DNA of 13,322 nucleotides, taken from positions 1 to 13,322 of the forward strand of contig CANQEB010000041.1 of assembly GCA_947594085.1 (NCBI GenBank). Reading direction: 5' to 3'. The notes below the pieces were generated by a model, which ran no database searches, was not told where the DNA came from, and was given only the letters and a program-made list of their open reading frames with translations. Numbering within the stretch: the stretch's first letter is position 1; every line of letters begins with the position of its first letter. Shown in pieces: positions 1 to 7,191 of the stretch. This DNA comes from an uncultured Lachnospiraceae bacterium (GTDB lineage: Bacteria > Bacillota > Clostridia > Lachnospirales > Lachnospiraceae). Both the position numbers and the translations under genes were made by a program.

Positions 1-2
1 CA

Positions 3-347
3 TGTGGCACGGCTGAGGTCATGCCGGAACGCCTGCTCGACGCGGTCGTCTCGGTAAGCGGCAGCTCACCCGCCTATGTCTTTATGCTGATCGAGGCGAT
101 GGCGGACGGCGCGGTCCGTGACGGGATTCCGCGCGCACAGGCTTACCGTCTGGCAGCCCAATCCGTGCTCGGCAGCGCGAAGATGGTGCTCGAGACAGGG
201 AAGCATCCGGGCGAGCTCAAGGACATGGTCTGCTCGCCGGCCGGCACCACGATCGAAGCCGTCGCAGCGCTCGAAGCCGCTGGTTTCCGCAATGCGGTTC
301 TCGCCGGGATGAAGGCCTGCACGGATAAGACGAGGGGGATGGTGTAA
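3..347 (+). CDS. proC: Pyrroline-5-carboxylate reductase, C-terminal part (cut by window edge)
   Basis: This is the C-terminal 114 residues of ProC, the cytoplasmic enzyme that reduces pyrroline-5-carboxylate to proline with NAD(P)H in the last step of proline synthesis. The frame is open from base 3, so the N-terminal Rossmann domain lies outside the window; full ProC is about 265-270 residues. What is visible is the helical dimerisation and substrate-binding domain, with the family signature running from SGSSPAYVF through AAQSVLGSAKM and ETGKHPGELKDMV to SPAGTTIEAV. The ATG at 21 is an internal Met, not the start, because the ProC-typical residues GTAEVMPE precede it in frame. The stop at 345-347 sits in the loop of the terminator that follows. 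No frameshift is visible. Identification is firm; the only uncertainty is the unseen N-terminus. Confidence 0.95.
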   Translation, partial: CGTAEVMPERLLDAVVSVSGSSPAYVFMLIEAMADGAVRDGIPRAQAYRLAAQSVLGSAKMVLETGKHPGELKDMVCSPAGTTIEAVAALEAAGFRNAVLAGMKACTDKTRGMV

Positions 348-370
348 ATACTTCGCCATCCCCCTTTTCC
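334..370 (+). terminator. Intrinsic terminator of proC overlapping its stop codon
   Basis: A perfect 9-bp stem, GGGGGATGG at 334-342 and CCATCCCCC at 356-364, has a 13-nt loop containing the TAA stop and is followed by TTTTCC. The left arm is made from the last codons of proC. On the minus strand no T-run follows, so it acts mainly on rightward transcription. Confidence 0.8.
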
Positions 371-391
371 ATCATTTCATTTCTTCAGAGG

Positions 392-471
392 GTTTTTGTG
401 TACCTGCTCAGACGTGCAAGCGCCCGCACAAGTTTTTGTGTACCTATACAGACTTCGCAGGCACCCGCTCA
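392..471. repeat. Two degenerate 40-bp direct repeats in the proC/protease intergenic gap
   Basis: The 14-mer GTTTTTGTGTACCT occurs at 392-405 and again at 432-445. Downstream of each copy further matches continue (CAGAC, then CCCGC near the end), so the stretch reads as two adjacent 40-bp units that are identical for the first 14 bases and then diverge. It lies between convergent genes (proC + and the C11 protease -). The rest of 371-514 shows no gene. Function is unknown; two copies without spacer structure do not make a CRISPR array. Confidence 0.6.
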
Positions 472-514
472 TCCGTGCGTCCCGGAATCTTCTGCTGCGC
501 TTTACGTGTCTCTG

Positions 515-3500
515 TCAGAGTTCACCATACGGGCAAATCCCGAGATTCGTCACCGTACCATCCTGATCAACAGCCCTGAATGCAATATACAAATTGTCTC
601 TGATCTCCTCCGCTGGAATCAATGAAAGATGCGCGGACTCCATATTGAGCAAATATTCTACTGAGTCTACAAAAAAGTCTGTCCATTCATCCTTGCCACC
701 GTCCGCACCTAGTACGCTACTCTCCAGATTAAGGGTCGTGAAACAAGATACAGGCAGATCCGAGTAGTCCTCTCCTTCGATCTCATCGATCACCGCCACA
801 TTCTCCGCAGAGGCCGTCCCTGTCTCATAATCCAACGTCAGGGTAAAATCAACCGGCAGATAGACGTACAGGTCGCTTATATCGAGATTCAGGGATGGGA
901 TCTCCTGCGTTCCCTGCAAGCCGACCTCTGAGATCTCTTCGTTCATTCTCACATATCCGTCCGGAATCTCATCGACCTTCAGCACCATTCCCGAATACTC
1001 TCCGGTCAGCCGTCCCTCCTCCACACAAAGAGGAATCTCCGCCACCGACACATACAGTTCTTCGCCATCCTCAGAACGGTAGTCCTCATTGTCCTCATGG
1101 TACAACACCAGCGCAAAGCCGTCCGTGAACTGCTCCGCCTGCTCTTTGGTCAATGGCAGTGACAATGTCTTCTGCAACTCCCGTGGATTCTCCGGCGCAG
1201 AAACCTCCGGATTCAACGGAGGCTGTCCGCTCTCCAGAGCATCTGCGTCAAGAGTCACCTTCATATCCTTCATCGGAAGAAGGACTCCTTCCTCTACATC
1301 AAAGGCTGCCTTCGTGCCGAATTCGATCTCCAGATCATACAAGTGTACCTTTTTCTCCCGATCCACAGACTTGATCGACATGCTCACGGACGATGCTCCG
1401 GTCTGAGCCTCGCTTTCTTCTTCCGTAGCTTCCTCACCGACAGGCTCTATGTTAGATTCATCGTCAGCTTCCTCTTCCTCCAGCCAGTCCGTATCCAGAT
1501 CCAGGGAAAGGTAATCATACGCGATGGTGTCCGCGTACAGCACCAGGCTCTCCGACTCGCTGATCACGCCGGCCATCGCCGGATTCCCGTCAATCTTTGA
1601 CCGGAATACCTCCAGGGTCACATCCCTGTCTGTTTCATTGCGCAGCTCCAGCGCCAGAAACACCGTACGGTCAACCACCCATACGGTTTCCCCGAAGACC
1701 GACACGCCGTCTTTCTCATACAGCGCCTTCATCTCCGGCGCGGCCTGCCGCGGATTCTTCGGCTCATGCCTCAGGGGAGAATCCAGATGAAGCTCGACAC
1801 GCTCCGGTGAGTCATACGCGATCAGTCGGATATCGGAAATCTCCGTCTGTCCCCAACGTTCGAGAGGATCGCTTACGATCAGCTTTTTTGATCCCTTCGC
1901 CGAATCGGAGAAACTGTCCAGATAGATCTCCTCCTCTATCTTGATGGACTCAAAGGTATCGCAGCCTGCATCCATCCAGACTACAGGTGTAAAGCTTACG
2001 TTCATGGCGCAGCCGTTTACCGCGATATCCTCAAAGCTCTTCTCCACAAAACTGTCCGTGTTGTTGATACAATGCAGAACTCCTTCCAGCTCGCCCATTT
2101 CATTCTCGGAAAGGCTTATCAGCTGATACGTCACTCCGTCGCTTTCCGTCTGCGCAAGCGCTTTTCCGAAATCGGCTTTCGCAGTAAATGAAGAGACGTC
2201 CGCAGACAGCTCATAGGAGAGCGATACCTGAACCGCTTCCTCAGGCTCCGCCTCCGTTTCCGTATCTTCTGTATCTTCATCCGACTCGATCAAAATGGAC
2301 AGATCGATTGACGAAATCTCATCCAGGTTGAGCAGATCCGTCTCAGAGGCTTTCAGGACAAATTCGTCCGTCTTCCCCGGCTCCAGCCCGTAGATCCAGT
2401 CCGCGTCCGCGACAAAACGGCTCCCGTTGAGTACAAAGCCATGCTTGTCCAGCTGATATTTTTTGGTCGTATCGGAGAGGTTTGTCACTTCAAGTGTGAC
2501 CGTGAGGTCGGGCGACAGTTCGGAACTGTCCAGCGTCGCGGACGCCTCGATGCGATACTCCTCCGTCTCAACCACGGACGGGGAAAGCCGAAGTTCCTGC
2601 ACATCATCATTCCCGACGGTGAGCAGCTCACTGCTGAACGTATTCGCCTGCGTGTCCGTCACCTGAAAAGTCGCGTACAGATCAGAATCCGTCAGCTGTT
2701 CCTTGAAAAACTGAAGATGCCACTCCTGCGAAGCCGCGATATTTCCTCCCCGCGCGTAATATACGCCCTCGTGAAACTGCCAGTCGTCAAAGGCCTGAAG
2801 CGTATCGTCCCGGTACGTGATATCGCGGAAACCAAACGGGAAAAGCAGATATTCATAGTCTTCCGCGACAAGTTCAAGACGGTTTGACATCATATTCGTG
2901 ACCTCGTCGTACACATAGGTCGCCGCAATTTCCAGCTGATCGGTCTCCTCATTCAGCGTACACAGATCAACAACGTAGGCGACTTCGTCCGTCACATCGC
3001 TTACATAATTGAGAGAGACTGCATACCGGCCGTCGATGATATCATAGGAAATCGGCCCGCAGATCGGGTTTCCCTCTCCGTCAACCGCATAGAGCGTCGT
3101 TCCCGTATATTTCGCGGAGAGCACGCCGTTCTCGTCCAGCGTGACATCGTCCGTGGTATACACCTTCGCATACAGCTCTTTTTCGCTGAAAGAACCTTCC
3201 TCCAGCACCATCAGCTGCGCCGAGGCAAAATTCGCGATCTGCTCCTGCGTCAGCTGCATTGTGAACACAGAATTGTTCTCCTCATCCGCTTCCTCGCCCA
3301 GCATGACCATCCTGGACCAGTCGCTCATCTCCTCGCCCAGCCAGATCTCCGCAAACTGCTGAATATACTGCGTATAGCCGGGCGCGAAAAGGAAACCGGC
3401 GTACTCCTGCTGCCAGCCGCTCTGGTACAGATCCTTGTTGTAATACGGATGATAGACCGAAAGGCCGTTGCTGTTCTCAATGTTGCTGCGGTTGTATACG

Positions 3501-4513
3501 ATCGCTTTCTGCAGAGCATCCAGCAGTGCGTCTGCTTCCTCAGGCGCCTGCTGGCTGTAGTGCTGCACCAGATCCGTCAGATCCACAAGGTCGTAATCAC
3601 TGTTTCCTGTATCCGAGCGCCCGAACCCTTTCGTTCCCTGCCGCATATTAGACAGCGCCGAAAACGTATCCTTGCTCAGATCCACCACAAGATCAGAGAA
3701 AAAATTGTCCATGCAGATCTCTACATTTTCTATTTCGGCCAGATTGATACAGGCCAGGGTCAGCCCGTCCGAACCGCTGCCCGGCGCGTCCAGGTAGGCA
3801 TCCACGATCCGCTGCCCCGTCTCCATTCCGCCGGCGTCGGCCTCGATCCCGCTCAGGAAGCTATAGCTCCAGCCGCTGCCGGGCTCGGTCTCCTGCGACG
3901 CGATCATGTACTTTGCGTAAGGAGCCATCATATACGCCGTCTCCACCGAGGACATCAGGCAGGCGTCAAAGCCGATCCACTCCAGCGGCTCCTGCGCGAA
4001 CGGGCTCGCATCCAGCGCCTCCTGAAGCTCCAGCATGCTCAAACAATCCGACGCCGCCAAACTGTCCCAGCAGACGCCGCCAAGGGGGCCTCCGCCGTGA
4101 TCCCAGAGAACCAGGGCGTAAGAATCCGCCGGATACTGCTCGTACCCGTAATTCAGAAATGTCGAGAGCGTCCCTGCCTCGCCCATGTTCAGCAGTTCGT
4201 CCGCAAGCACCTGTTTGGGCCTGTTCCCCGTCACCTCATAGACAGAGGTCACATCTGTCGGAAAACCGCCCCACCACCGCGTGGAGCCGCCCGTCATCAC
4301 GATCACGTTCACCTGCTCCGGATCAAAGCGCGACTTCAGCATCTCCGTAATGTCCGCAGTGGCAGCCCCGTTATCGCTTTCCAGGTTGCTCCCACACATG
4401 TACACCATAACAGTAATCTTGTCCTCGGCGAGCGCCGTCACCGAGAAGCAGCCTGATACAAGGATCATCAGCAGGCATAACATTCCTGCCCGAAACAATT
4501 TTTCTCTCTTCAT
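515..4513 (-). CDS. Secreted or lipid-anchored clostripain-family (C11) cysteine protease with long repetitive tail
   Basis: This 1332-residue protein has an N-terminal peptidase C11 domain, a caspase-like cysteine protease fold. Seen directly: a signal sequence (residues 1-22) ending in the lipobox-like VSGC, with C22 the possible lipidated cysteine; ALA at 27-29 is an alternative signal peptidase I site. The domain opens with VMVYMCGSNLE, then carries the catalytic His in LWDHGGG (H139) and the catalytic Cys in GFDACLM (C185). The region to about residue 400 is C11-like. The remaining roughly 900 residues are predicted beta-rich, with three related modules whose N-x-[ST]-D motifs fall near residues 676, 813 and 954, and two very acidic stretches (about 743-762 and 1011-1037). 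Most clostripain-like proteins are far shorter. Start ATG at 4513 is supported by AAGGGG five bases upstream. It follows the 242-residue exported protein by 35 nt on the same strand, so the two probably form an operon. The family cleaves after basic residues; the actual substrate is unknown. Confidence 0.87.
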   Translation of the reverse strand: MKREKLFRAGMLCLLMILVSGCFSVTALAEDKITVMVYMCGSNLESDNGAATADITEMLKSRFDPEQVNVIVMTGGSTRWWGGFPTDVTSVYEVTGNRPKQVLADELLNMGEAGTLSTFLNYGYEQYPADSYALVLWDHGGGPLGGVCWDSLAASDCLSMLELQEALDASPFAQEPLEWIGFDACLMSSVETAYMMAPYAKYMIASQETEPGSGWSYSFLSGIEADAGGMETGQRIVDAYLDAPGSGSDGLTLACINLAEIENVEICMDNFFSDLVVDLSKDTFSALSNMRQGTKGFGRSDTGNSDYDLVDLTDLVQHYSQQAPEEADALLDALQKAIVYNRSNIENSNGLSVYHPYYNKDLYQSGWQQEYAGFLFAPGYTQYIQQFAEIWLGEEMSDWSRMVMLGEEADEENNSVFTMQLTQEQIANFASAQLMVLEEGSFSEKELYAKVYTTDDVTLDENGVLSAKYTGTTLYAVDGEGNPICGPISYDIIDGRYAVSLNYVSDVTDEVAYVVDLCTLNEETDQLEIAATYVYDEVTNMMSNRLELVAEDYEYLLFPFGFRDITYRDDTLQAFDDWQFHEGVYYARGGNIAASQEWHLQFFKEQLTDSDLYATFQVTDTQANTFSSELLTVGNDDVQELRLSPSVVETEEYRIEASATLDSSELSPDLTVTLEVTNLSDTTKKYQLDKHGFVLNGSRFVADADWIYGLEPGKTDEFVLKASETDLLNLDEISSIDLSILIESDEDTEDTETEAEPEEAVQVSLSYELSADVSSFTAKADFGKALAQTESDGVTYQLISLSENEMGELEGVLHCINNTDSFVEKSFEDIAVNGCAMNVSFTPVVWMDAGCDTFESIKIEEEIYLDSFSDSAKGSKKLIVSDPLERWGQTEISDIRLIAYDSPERVELHLDSPLRHEPKNPRQAAPEMKALYEKDGVSVFGETVWVVDRTVFLALELRNETDRDVTLEVFRSKIDGNPAMAGVISESESLVLYADTIAYDYLSLDLDTDWLEEEEADDESNIEPVGEEATEEESEAQTGASSVSMSIKSVDREKKVHLYDLEIEFGTKAAFDVEEGVLLPMKDMKVTLDADALESGQPPLNPEVSAPENPRELQKTLSLPLTKEQAEQFTDGFALVLYHEDNEDYRSEDGEELYVSVAEIPLCVEEGRLTGEYSGMVLKVDEIPDGYVRMNEEISEVGLQGTQEIPSLNLDISDLYVYLPVDFTLTLDYETGTASAENVAVIDEIEGEDYSDLPVSCFTTLNLESSVLGADGGKDEWTDFFVDSVEYLLNMESAHLSLIPAEEIRDNLYIAFRAVDQDGTVTNLGICPYGEL

Positions 4514-4548
4514 CTTATCCCCTTAAATGCTTCTTTACATTTACCAAA

Positions 4549-5277
4549 TCAGTTGATTGAAAAATCTGCCAGCGCAAGCTCCAGATCCGTGAGATCTGCC
4601 TCCGTGAGCAACGTAGAATCTATAGAAAAGCAAACGCACTGAATCATCATACTGTTCACGTAGGTCTCATAGCAAGCAATCTGTCCGGATGGATCCGTAA
4701 ACTTGTAATACCGGTTTCCTCCCAGTGTCATTGCTTCAGCATCGTATCCCGTATAGGAAACACTCTGAAGTGTGTCAAGAATGAGCGTTTCATCCGACAC
4801 ACTCAGATCATTGGAATTGACGATTATCTTGCTGAGCGCGTCCGAATATGTATAAATCTCCATCCCCCTCGTGACCCCGCTGTTTATCAAGACAAAATGC
4901 GAATTCTTTTCTACCATATCAGTGGCGGCCGCCAGCGGATCATTGTAAACAAGCGTAAACAGCTCCAGCTGCTGCGATATATCCTGTGTCAGACACATCC
5001 AACCGAACGGCGGGTACATATTCATATTCAACCCGTCCGCCTGAACTTCATACCGTCCGTCTTCCGTGATCGTCACCACATCCGTGCTGCCCGTGTCAAA
5101 AATGCCGCGCTCCCCCATATCCTGCCGAAACTCCTCCGCCACTATGTTTTGCGCTGCGCCGTGCTCGGAAAAATCCACTCCGGACAGATCCAGTCCCTCC
5201 GCGCAGACAGACTGCGTCATAGCGATCAGCATCATGCCTCCAGTACAAATTGCTGCCAGTTTTCTCAATCCTTTCAT
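4549..5277 (-). CDS. Exported protein of unknown function, possibly PsbP-like fold
   Basis: I do not recognise a named family with confidence. The 242-residue protein has a clear signal peptide: basic MKGLRK, a hydrophobic core, then SVCA with likely cleavage after A26, giving a mature protein of about 216 residues. The start at 5277 is fixed by AAGGAGAG eight bases upstream. The mature part contains a YPPFGWMCLTQD segment followed by DPLAAATDMVEKN and, near the C-terminus, a KFTDPSGQIACYETYV strand pattern. This resembles the layout of Mog1/PsbP-like small lipoproteins in Clostridia (the W-x-x-L-T motif after a loop, then a helix, then a five-strand sheet); that link is inference from memory. 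Its stop is 35 nt before the C11 protease start on the same strand, which suggests a shared transcript and a related extracellular role, such as a chaperone, substrate or inhibitor of the protease. A TATAAT-like box on the minus strand at 5384-5389 could serve the pair, but its best -35 (TTGAAA) is 20 bp away. Confidence 0.7.
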   Translation of the reverse strand: MKGLRKLAAICTGGMMLIAMTQSVCAEGLDLSGVDFSEHGAAQNIVAEEFRQDMGERGIFDTGSTDVVTITEDGRYEVQADGLNMNMYPPFGWMCLTQDISQQLELFTLVYNDPLAAATDMVEKNSHFVLINSGVTRGMEIYTYSDALSKIIVNSNDLSVSDETLILDTLQSVSYTGYDAEAMTLGGNRYYKFTDPSGQIACYETYVNSMMIQCVCFSIDSTLLTEADLTDLELALADFSIN

Positions 5278-5431
5278 GTTCTTTACTCTCCTTTTTATAA
5301 TTATTTTTTATTTCTTCCGCGATCCCTTCTCATGGTTTTCCTCTAATGTATATATCATATCACCAAAATCAGACATTGACCAGCATATTATACTGTAATG
5401 ATGTGTTTTTGTTTTCAAAAGTATTGTGCTG

Positions 5432-5451
5432 ACTCGCATTCACTCGCATTC
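5432..5451. repeat. Perfect tandem duplication of a 10-bp unit
   Basis: ACTCGCATTC occurs twice head to tail (5432-5441, 5442-5451) upstream of the secreted-protein operon and downstream of the toxin-antitoxin terminator. The position upstream of a promoter is compatible with a regulator site, but chance duplication is possible. Confidence 0.4.
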
Positions 5452-5486
5452 TTTTCAAGCAATATATTTTATGTGTAGATTGCAAG

Positions 5487-5525
5487 TCAAAAAAGGCCGA
5501 AAATCTGTTTCCAGATCTCCGGCCT
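5487..5525 (-). terminator. Intrinsic terminator of the toxin-antitoxin cassette
   Basis: Read on the minus strand: AGGCCG, three unpaired bases, ATCTG, a GAAA tetraloop, CAGAT, three unpaired bases, CGGCCT, then a run of T (complement of A5489-A5494). The outer 6-bp and inner 5-bp stems are both perfect and the loop is a GNRA tetraloop. It lies about 40 nt past the toxin stop and isolates the cassette from the secreted-protein operon downstream. Confidence 0.9.
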
Positions 5526-5564
5526 ATAATGTGCCTTTCCAGTCTGCTTCATCCGCCTCCGCTC

Positions 5565-5837
5565 TCAATTCTTGTACACTTCTCTTCGATGCCCAACACT
5601 CAATGCGAGAATTACCAGAGCCTTATCCTCGATATGGCAGATCAGGCGATAATCGCCGATCCTGTAACGCCACTTGCCTTTTCGGTTCGCGATAAGGGCT
5701 TTTCCGTGTGCCCGTGGATTTTCACAACCCACAAGATTTTTATCGATCCAGGCATAAATCATCTGCCTGGTATATTTATCCAGCCTTTTCAGCTCCCTTA
5801 CCGCCCGTTCCGAATATTCTATCCGGTAACCGGTCAT
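5565..5837 (-). CDS. relE: RelE/ParE-superfamily toxin of a type II toxin-antitoxin system
   Basis: A 90-residue protein with the compact RelE fold signature. Family members are usually ribosome-dependent mRNA endonucleases; ParE relatives instead poison gyrase. Seen directly: an N-terminal strand (YRIEYS), two basic helices, then GKWRYRIGDYRLICHIED and the C-terminal SVGHRREVY. The conserved basic and aromatic residues expected near the RelE active site are present (R59, R64, H83, R84/R85, Y88), so the toxin looks intact. The start at 5837 overlaps the antitoxin stop by the four bases ATGA, the usual translational coupling in such cassettes; a GGAG lies about 11 nt upstream inside the antitoxin gene. 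The terminator at 5487-5525 follows. RelE-type activity is more likely than ParE from the HRREVY ending, but sequence alone does not settle it. The name relE is used at family level. Confidence 0.88.
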   Translation of the reverse strand: MTGYRIEYSERAVRELKRLDKYTRQMIYAWIDKNLVGCENPRAHGKALIANRKGKWRYRIGDYRLICHIEDKALVILALSVGHRREVYKN

Positions 5838-6052
5838 AAGCCGAGTATCTCCTTTACTTCTTCATGGGAATATGTCTTTGGATTCTCAACATACTCCTGA
5901 TAGGCATCGTTTGCTACGGTGATATCGTATTCATCCTCAATTTTCTCAAAAAGAGCCTTTTTAAAAGCCTCTCCCAGGGATAAGGAATGCAGCTTTGCAT
6001 AGCTTTCTGCCAAAAACTTTTCTTCCTTCGAAAGTCTTATCGAAAAACTCAT
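5834..6052 (-). CDS. RelB-like / DUF6290-type ribbon-helix-helix antitoxin
   Basis: A 72-residue antitoxin partner of the adjacent RelE-like toxin. The N-terminus (SFSIRLSKEEKFLAESYAKL) has the strand-helix-helix pattern of ribbon-helix-helix DNA-binding domains: a short beta strand at residues 2-8, then a helix, then LSLGEAFKKALFEKI. The C-terminal third (DEYDITVANDAYQEYVENP and on) is the acidic tail expected to wrap and neutralise the basic toxin. I chose ATG at 6052 rather than a longer frame opening at 6196 because GGAGGG lies just upstream of it and a good promoter sits inside the would-be extension. The antitoxin alone or with toxin should repress its own promoter; palindromes at and after the -10 box fit this. 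Gene order (antitoxin first, overlap ATGA) is canonical. Confidence 0.87.
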   Translation of the reverse strand: MSFSIRLSKEEKFLAESYAKLHSLSLGEAFKKALFEKIEDEYDITVANDAYQEYVENPKTYSHEEVKEILGL

Positions 6053-6070
6053 GCTATCGCCCTCCTTTCT

Positions 6071-6113
6071 GTAATACATTGTACTACATACAGTATAGTT
6101 ATTCTTTGTACAA
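6071..6113. promoter_or_regulatory. Candidate operator palindromes of the toxin-antitoxin promoter
   Basis: Three small palindromes sit around the promoter: GTAATACATTGTACTAC at 6071-6087 (odd-centred, one mismatch between arms), ATACAGTAT at 6088-6096 covering the -10 box, and TTGTACAA at 6106-6113 in the spacer. The first and third share TGTA/TACA half-sites. Closely spaced half-sites of this kind are what ribbon-helix-helix antitoxins bind; binding here is inferred. Confidence 0.55.
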
Positions 6114-6120
6114 GAGTCAA
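6092..6120 (-). promoter_or_regulatory. Sigma-A type promoter of the toxin-antitoxin cassette
   Basis: On the minus strand TTGACT (6115-6120) and TATACT (6092-6097) are separated by exactly 17 bp. The predicted transcript begins around 6085, about 30 nt before the antitoxin start, leaving room for the GGAGGG ribosome site. The promoter starts only 25 bp after the deacetylase stop. Confidence 0.82.
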
Positions 6121-6144
6121 GAGGTTTTATCAGCAAACCGTCTT

Positions 6145-6960
6145 TTACCGTCTCAGCTCCCCGAGCGTCCCGAATGTGTATCCCATCTCCTCCCACTTCG
6201 TCAGCAGCTCATCGAGGATCGCCGCGTTCGTGGAAGAGGTGTTGTGCAGCAACACGATCGCGCCTGGATGGATGCGCCCGAGCAGCTTTTCGAAGGCCTC
6301 TTCCTTCGAGGGCTGTTTGTCTTGATACCAGTCCACGTAGGCGAGGCTCCAGAAGAATGTCTGGTAGCCGAGCTGTTTCGCCATCTTCAGGTTCGCCGTG
6401 CTGTACTTTCCCTGTGGCGGCCGGTAATAATGCGCAAGTTCCTGCCCGGTCATCTCCTTGAAAGCTGCCTCCAAATCTTTGATCTCCTTCTCAAACGAGG
6501 CCATGTCTGAGATCTTCGACATATCCGGATGGTGCATCGTGTGATTGCCTACTGTGTGTCCCTCCGCGACAATCTGTTTCACAAGCTCCGGATTGTCCTT
6601 GATAAAATTTCCGACCGCAAAAAAGGTCGCGTGGACGCCATGCTTTGCAAGCGCTGCGAGGATCGCGGGCGTATTGCCGTTCTCATAGCCGCAGTCGAAG
6701 GTCAGGTAGATGATCTTCTCGTCCGTATCTCGCGCGTACCAGGCATCGTACTGCGCCAGCTCCTCGTACGTGGCGTTCCCGACCGGCTTTTCTCCTTCCT
6801 GCTGAAAACTTAAACCCCAGTTTCCCTCCGCAGACGCAGGGGAAGTCCGAAGTGTCCTCTCCACGCGCGCCGCCATGTGTCCCACAAAAAAGGCCGCAGC
6901 AAAGATAACGATCACCGCAGCCTTCTTCCATATATTTTCTTTCTCTTTTTTCCAGACCAT
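6145..6960 (-). CDS. pdaA: PdaA-like polysaccharide deacetylase (peptidoglycan N-acetylmuramic acid deacetylase)
   Basis: A 271-residue NodB-fold deacetylase closest in motif pattern to Bacillus PdaA, which removes the acetyl group from muramic acid during delta-lactam formation in spore cortex. Seen: a short basic N-terminus and one membrane segment (about 13-29) that anchors or exports it; a possible ASA cleavage site at 42-44; then the NodB motifs in order: TFDCGYENG (D89), the metal-site NHTMHHPDM (H140, H144), RPPQGKYS (R180), FFWSLAYVDW (212-221) and HPGAIVLLH (H239). The second Asp of the usual TFDD motif is Cys here; PdaA itself has Asn, so this position is naturally altered in the subgroup. 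ATG at 6960 is chosen because GGAG lies seven bases upstream; the frame stays open to a GTG at 7101, but that stretch has no PdaA-like sequence and a poor ribosome site. It follows the GH18 gene on the same strand after about 230 nt. No terminator is visible before the toxin-antitoxin promoter. Confidence 0.88.
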   Translation of the reverse strand: MVWKKEKENIWKKAAVIVIFAAAFFVGHMAARVERTLRTSPASAEGNWGLSFQQEGEKPVGNATYEELAQYDAWYARDTDEKIIYLTFDCGYENGNTPAILAALAKHGVHATFFAVGNFIKDNPELVKQIVAEGHTVGNHTMHHPDMSKISDMASFEKEIKDLEAAFKEMTGQELAHYYRPPQGKYSTANLKMAKQLGYQTFFWSLAYVDWYQDKQPSKEEAFEKLLGRIHPGAIVLLHNTSSTNAAILDELLTKWEEMGYTFGTLGELRR

Positions 6961-7191
6961 TTCACCGCTCCGGGCATTTCTCTCACTGCAATCTATGCGG
7001 GCATAAGTCCATTTATGAGTCCTCGCGTCTGAATCGCATTCCCGCAAATCCTTCAGGACGAAATGGCCGTAACCTACAGGCTTCTGCTGCTCTCCCTTCA
7101 CTCATTCAGATCAGCCAATTTTGCAAAGCACACTCACATTGATCTGTTGAATCTGAAATCGACAGCACATCCGCCATTGATACATCCGGGC

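Noticed and set aside
398..625. 75-codon plus-strand frame over the 40-bp repeats
   Set aside because: It has no ribosome site, runs antisense into the end of the C11 gene, and shows no protein-like pattern.
3449..4456. Long plus-strand reading frame (335 codons) opposite the C11 protease
   Set aside because: It is antisense to the conserved C11 catalytic domain, rich in Arg/His/Gln as expected of a shadow frame, and has no ribosome site.
6053..6196. N-terminal extension of the antitoxin frame
   Set aside because: The extension would overlap the deacetylase end and contain the promoter and operators; ATG at 6052 has a strong ribosome site and gives the family-typical length.
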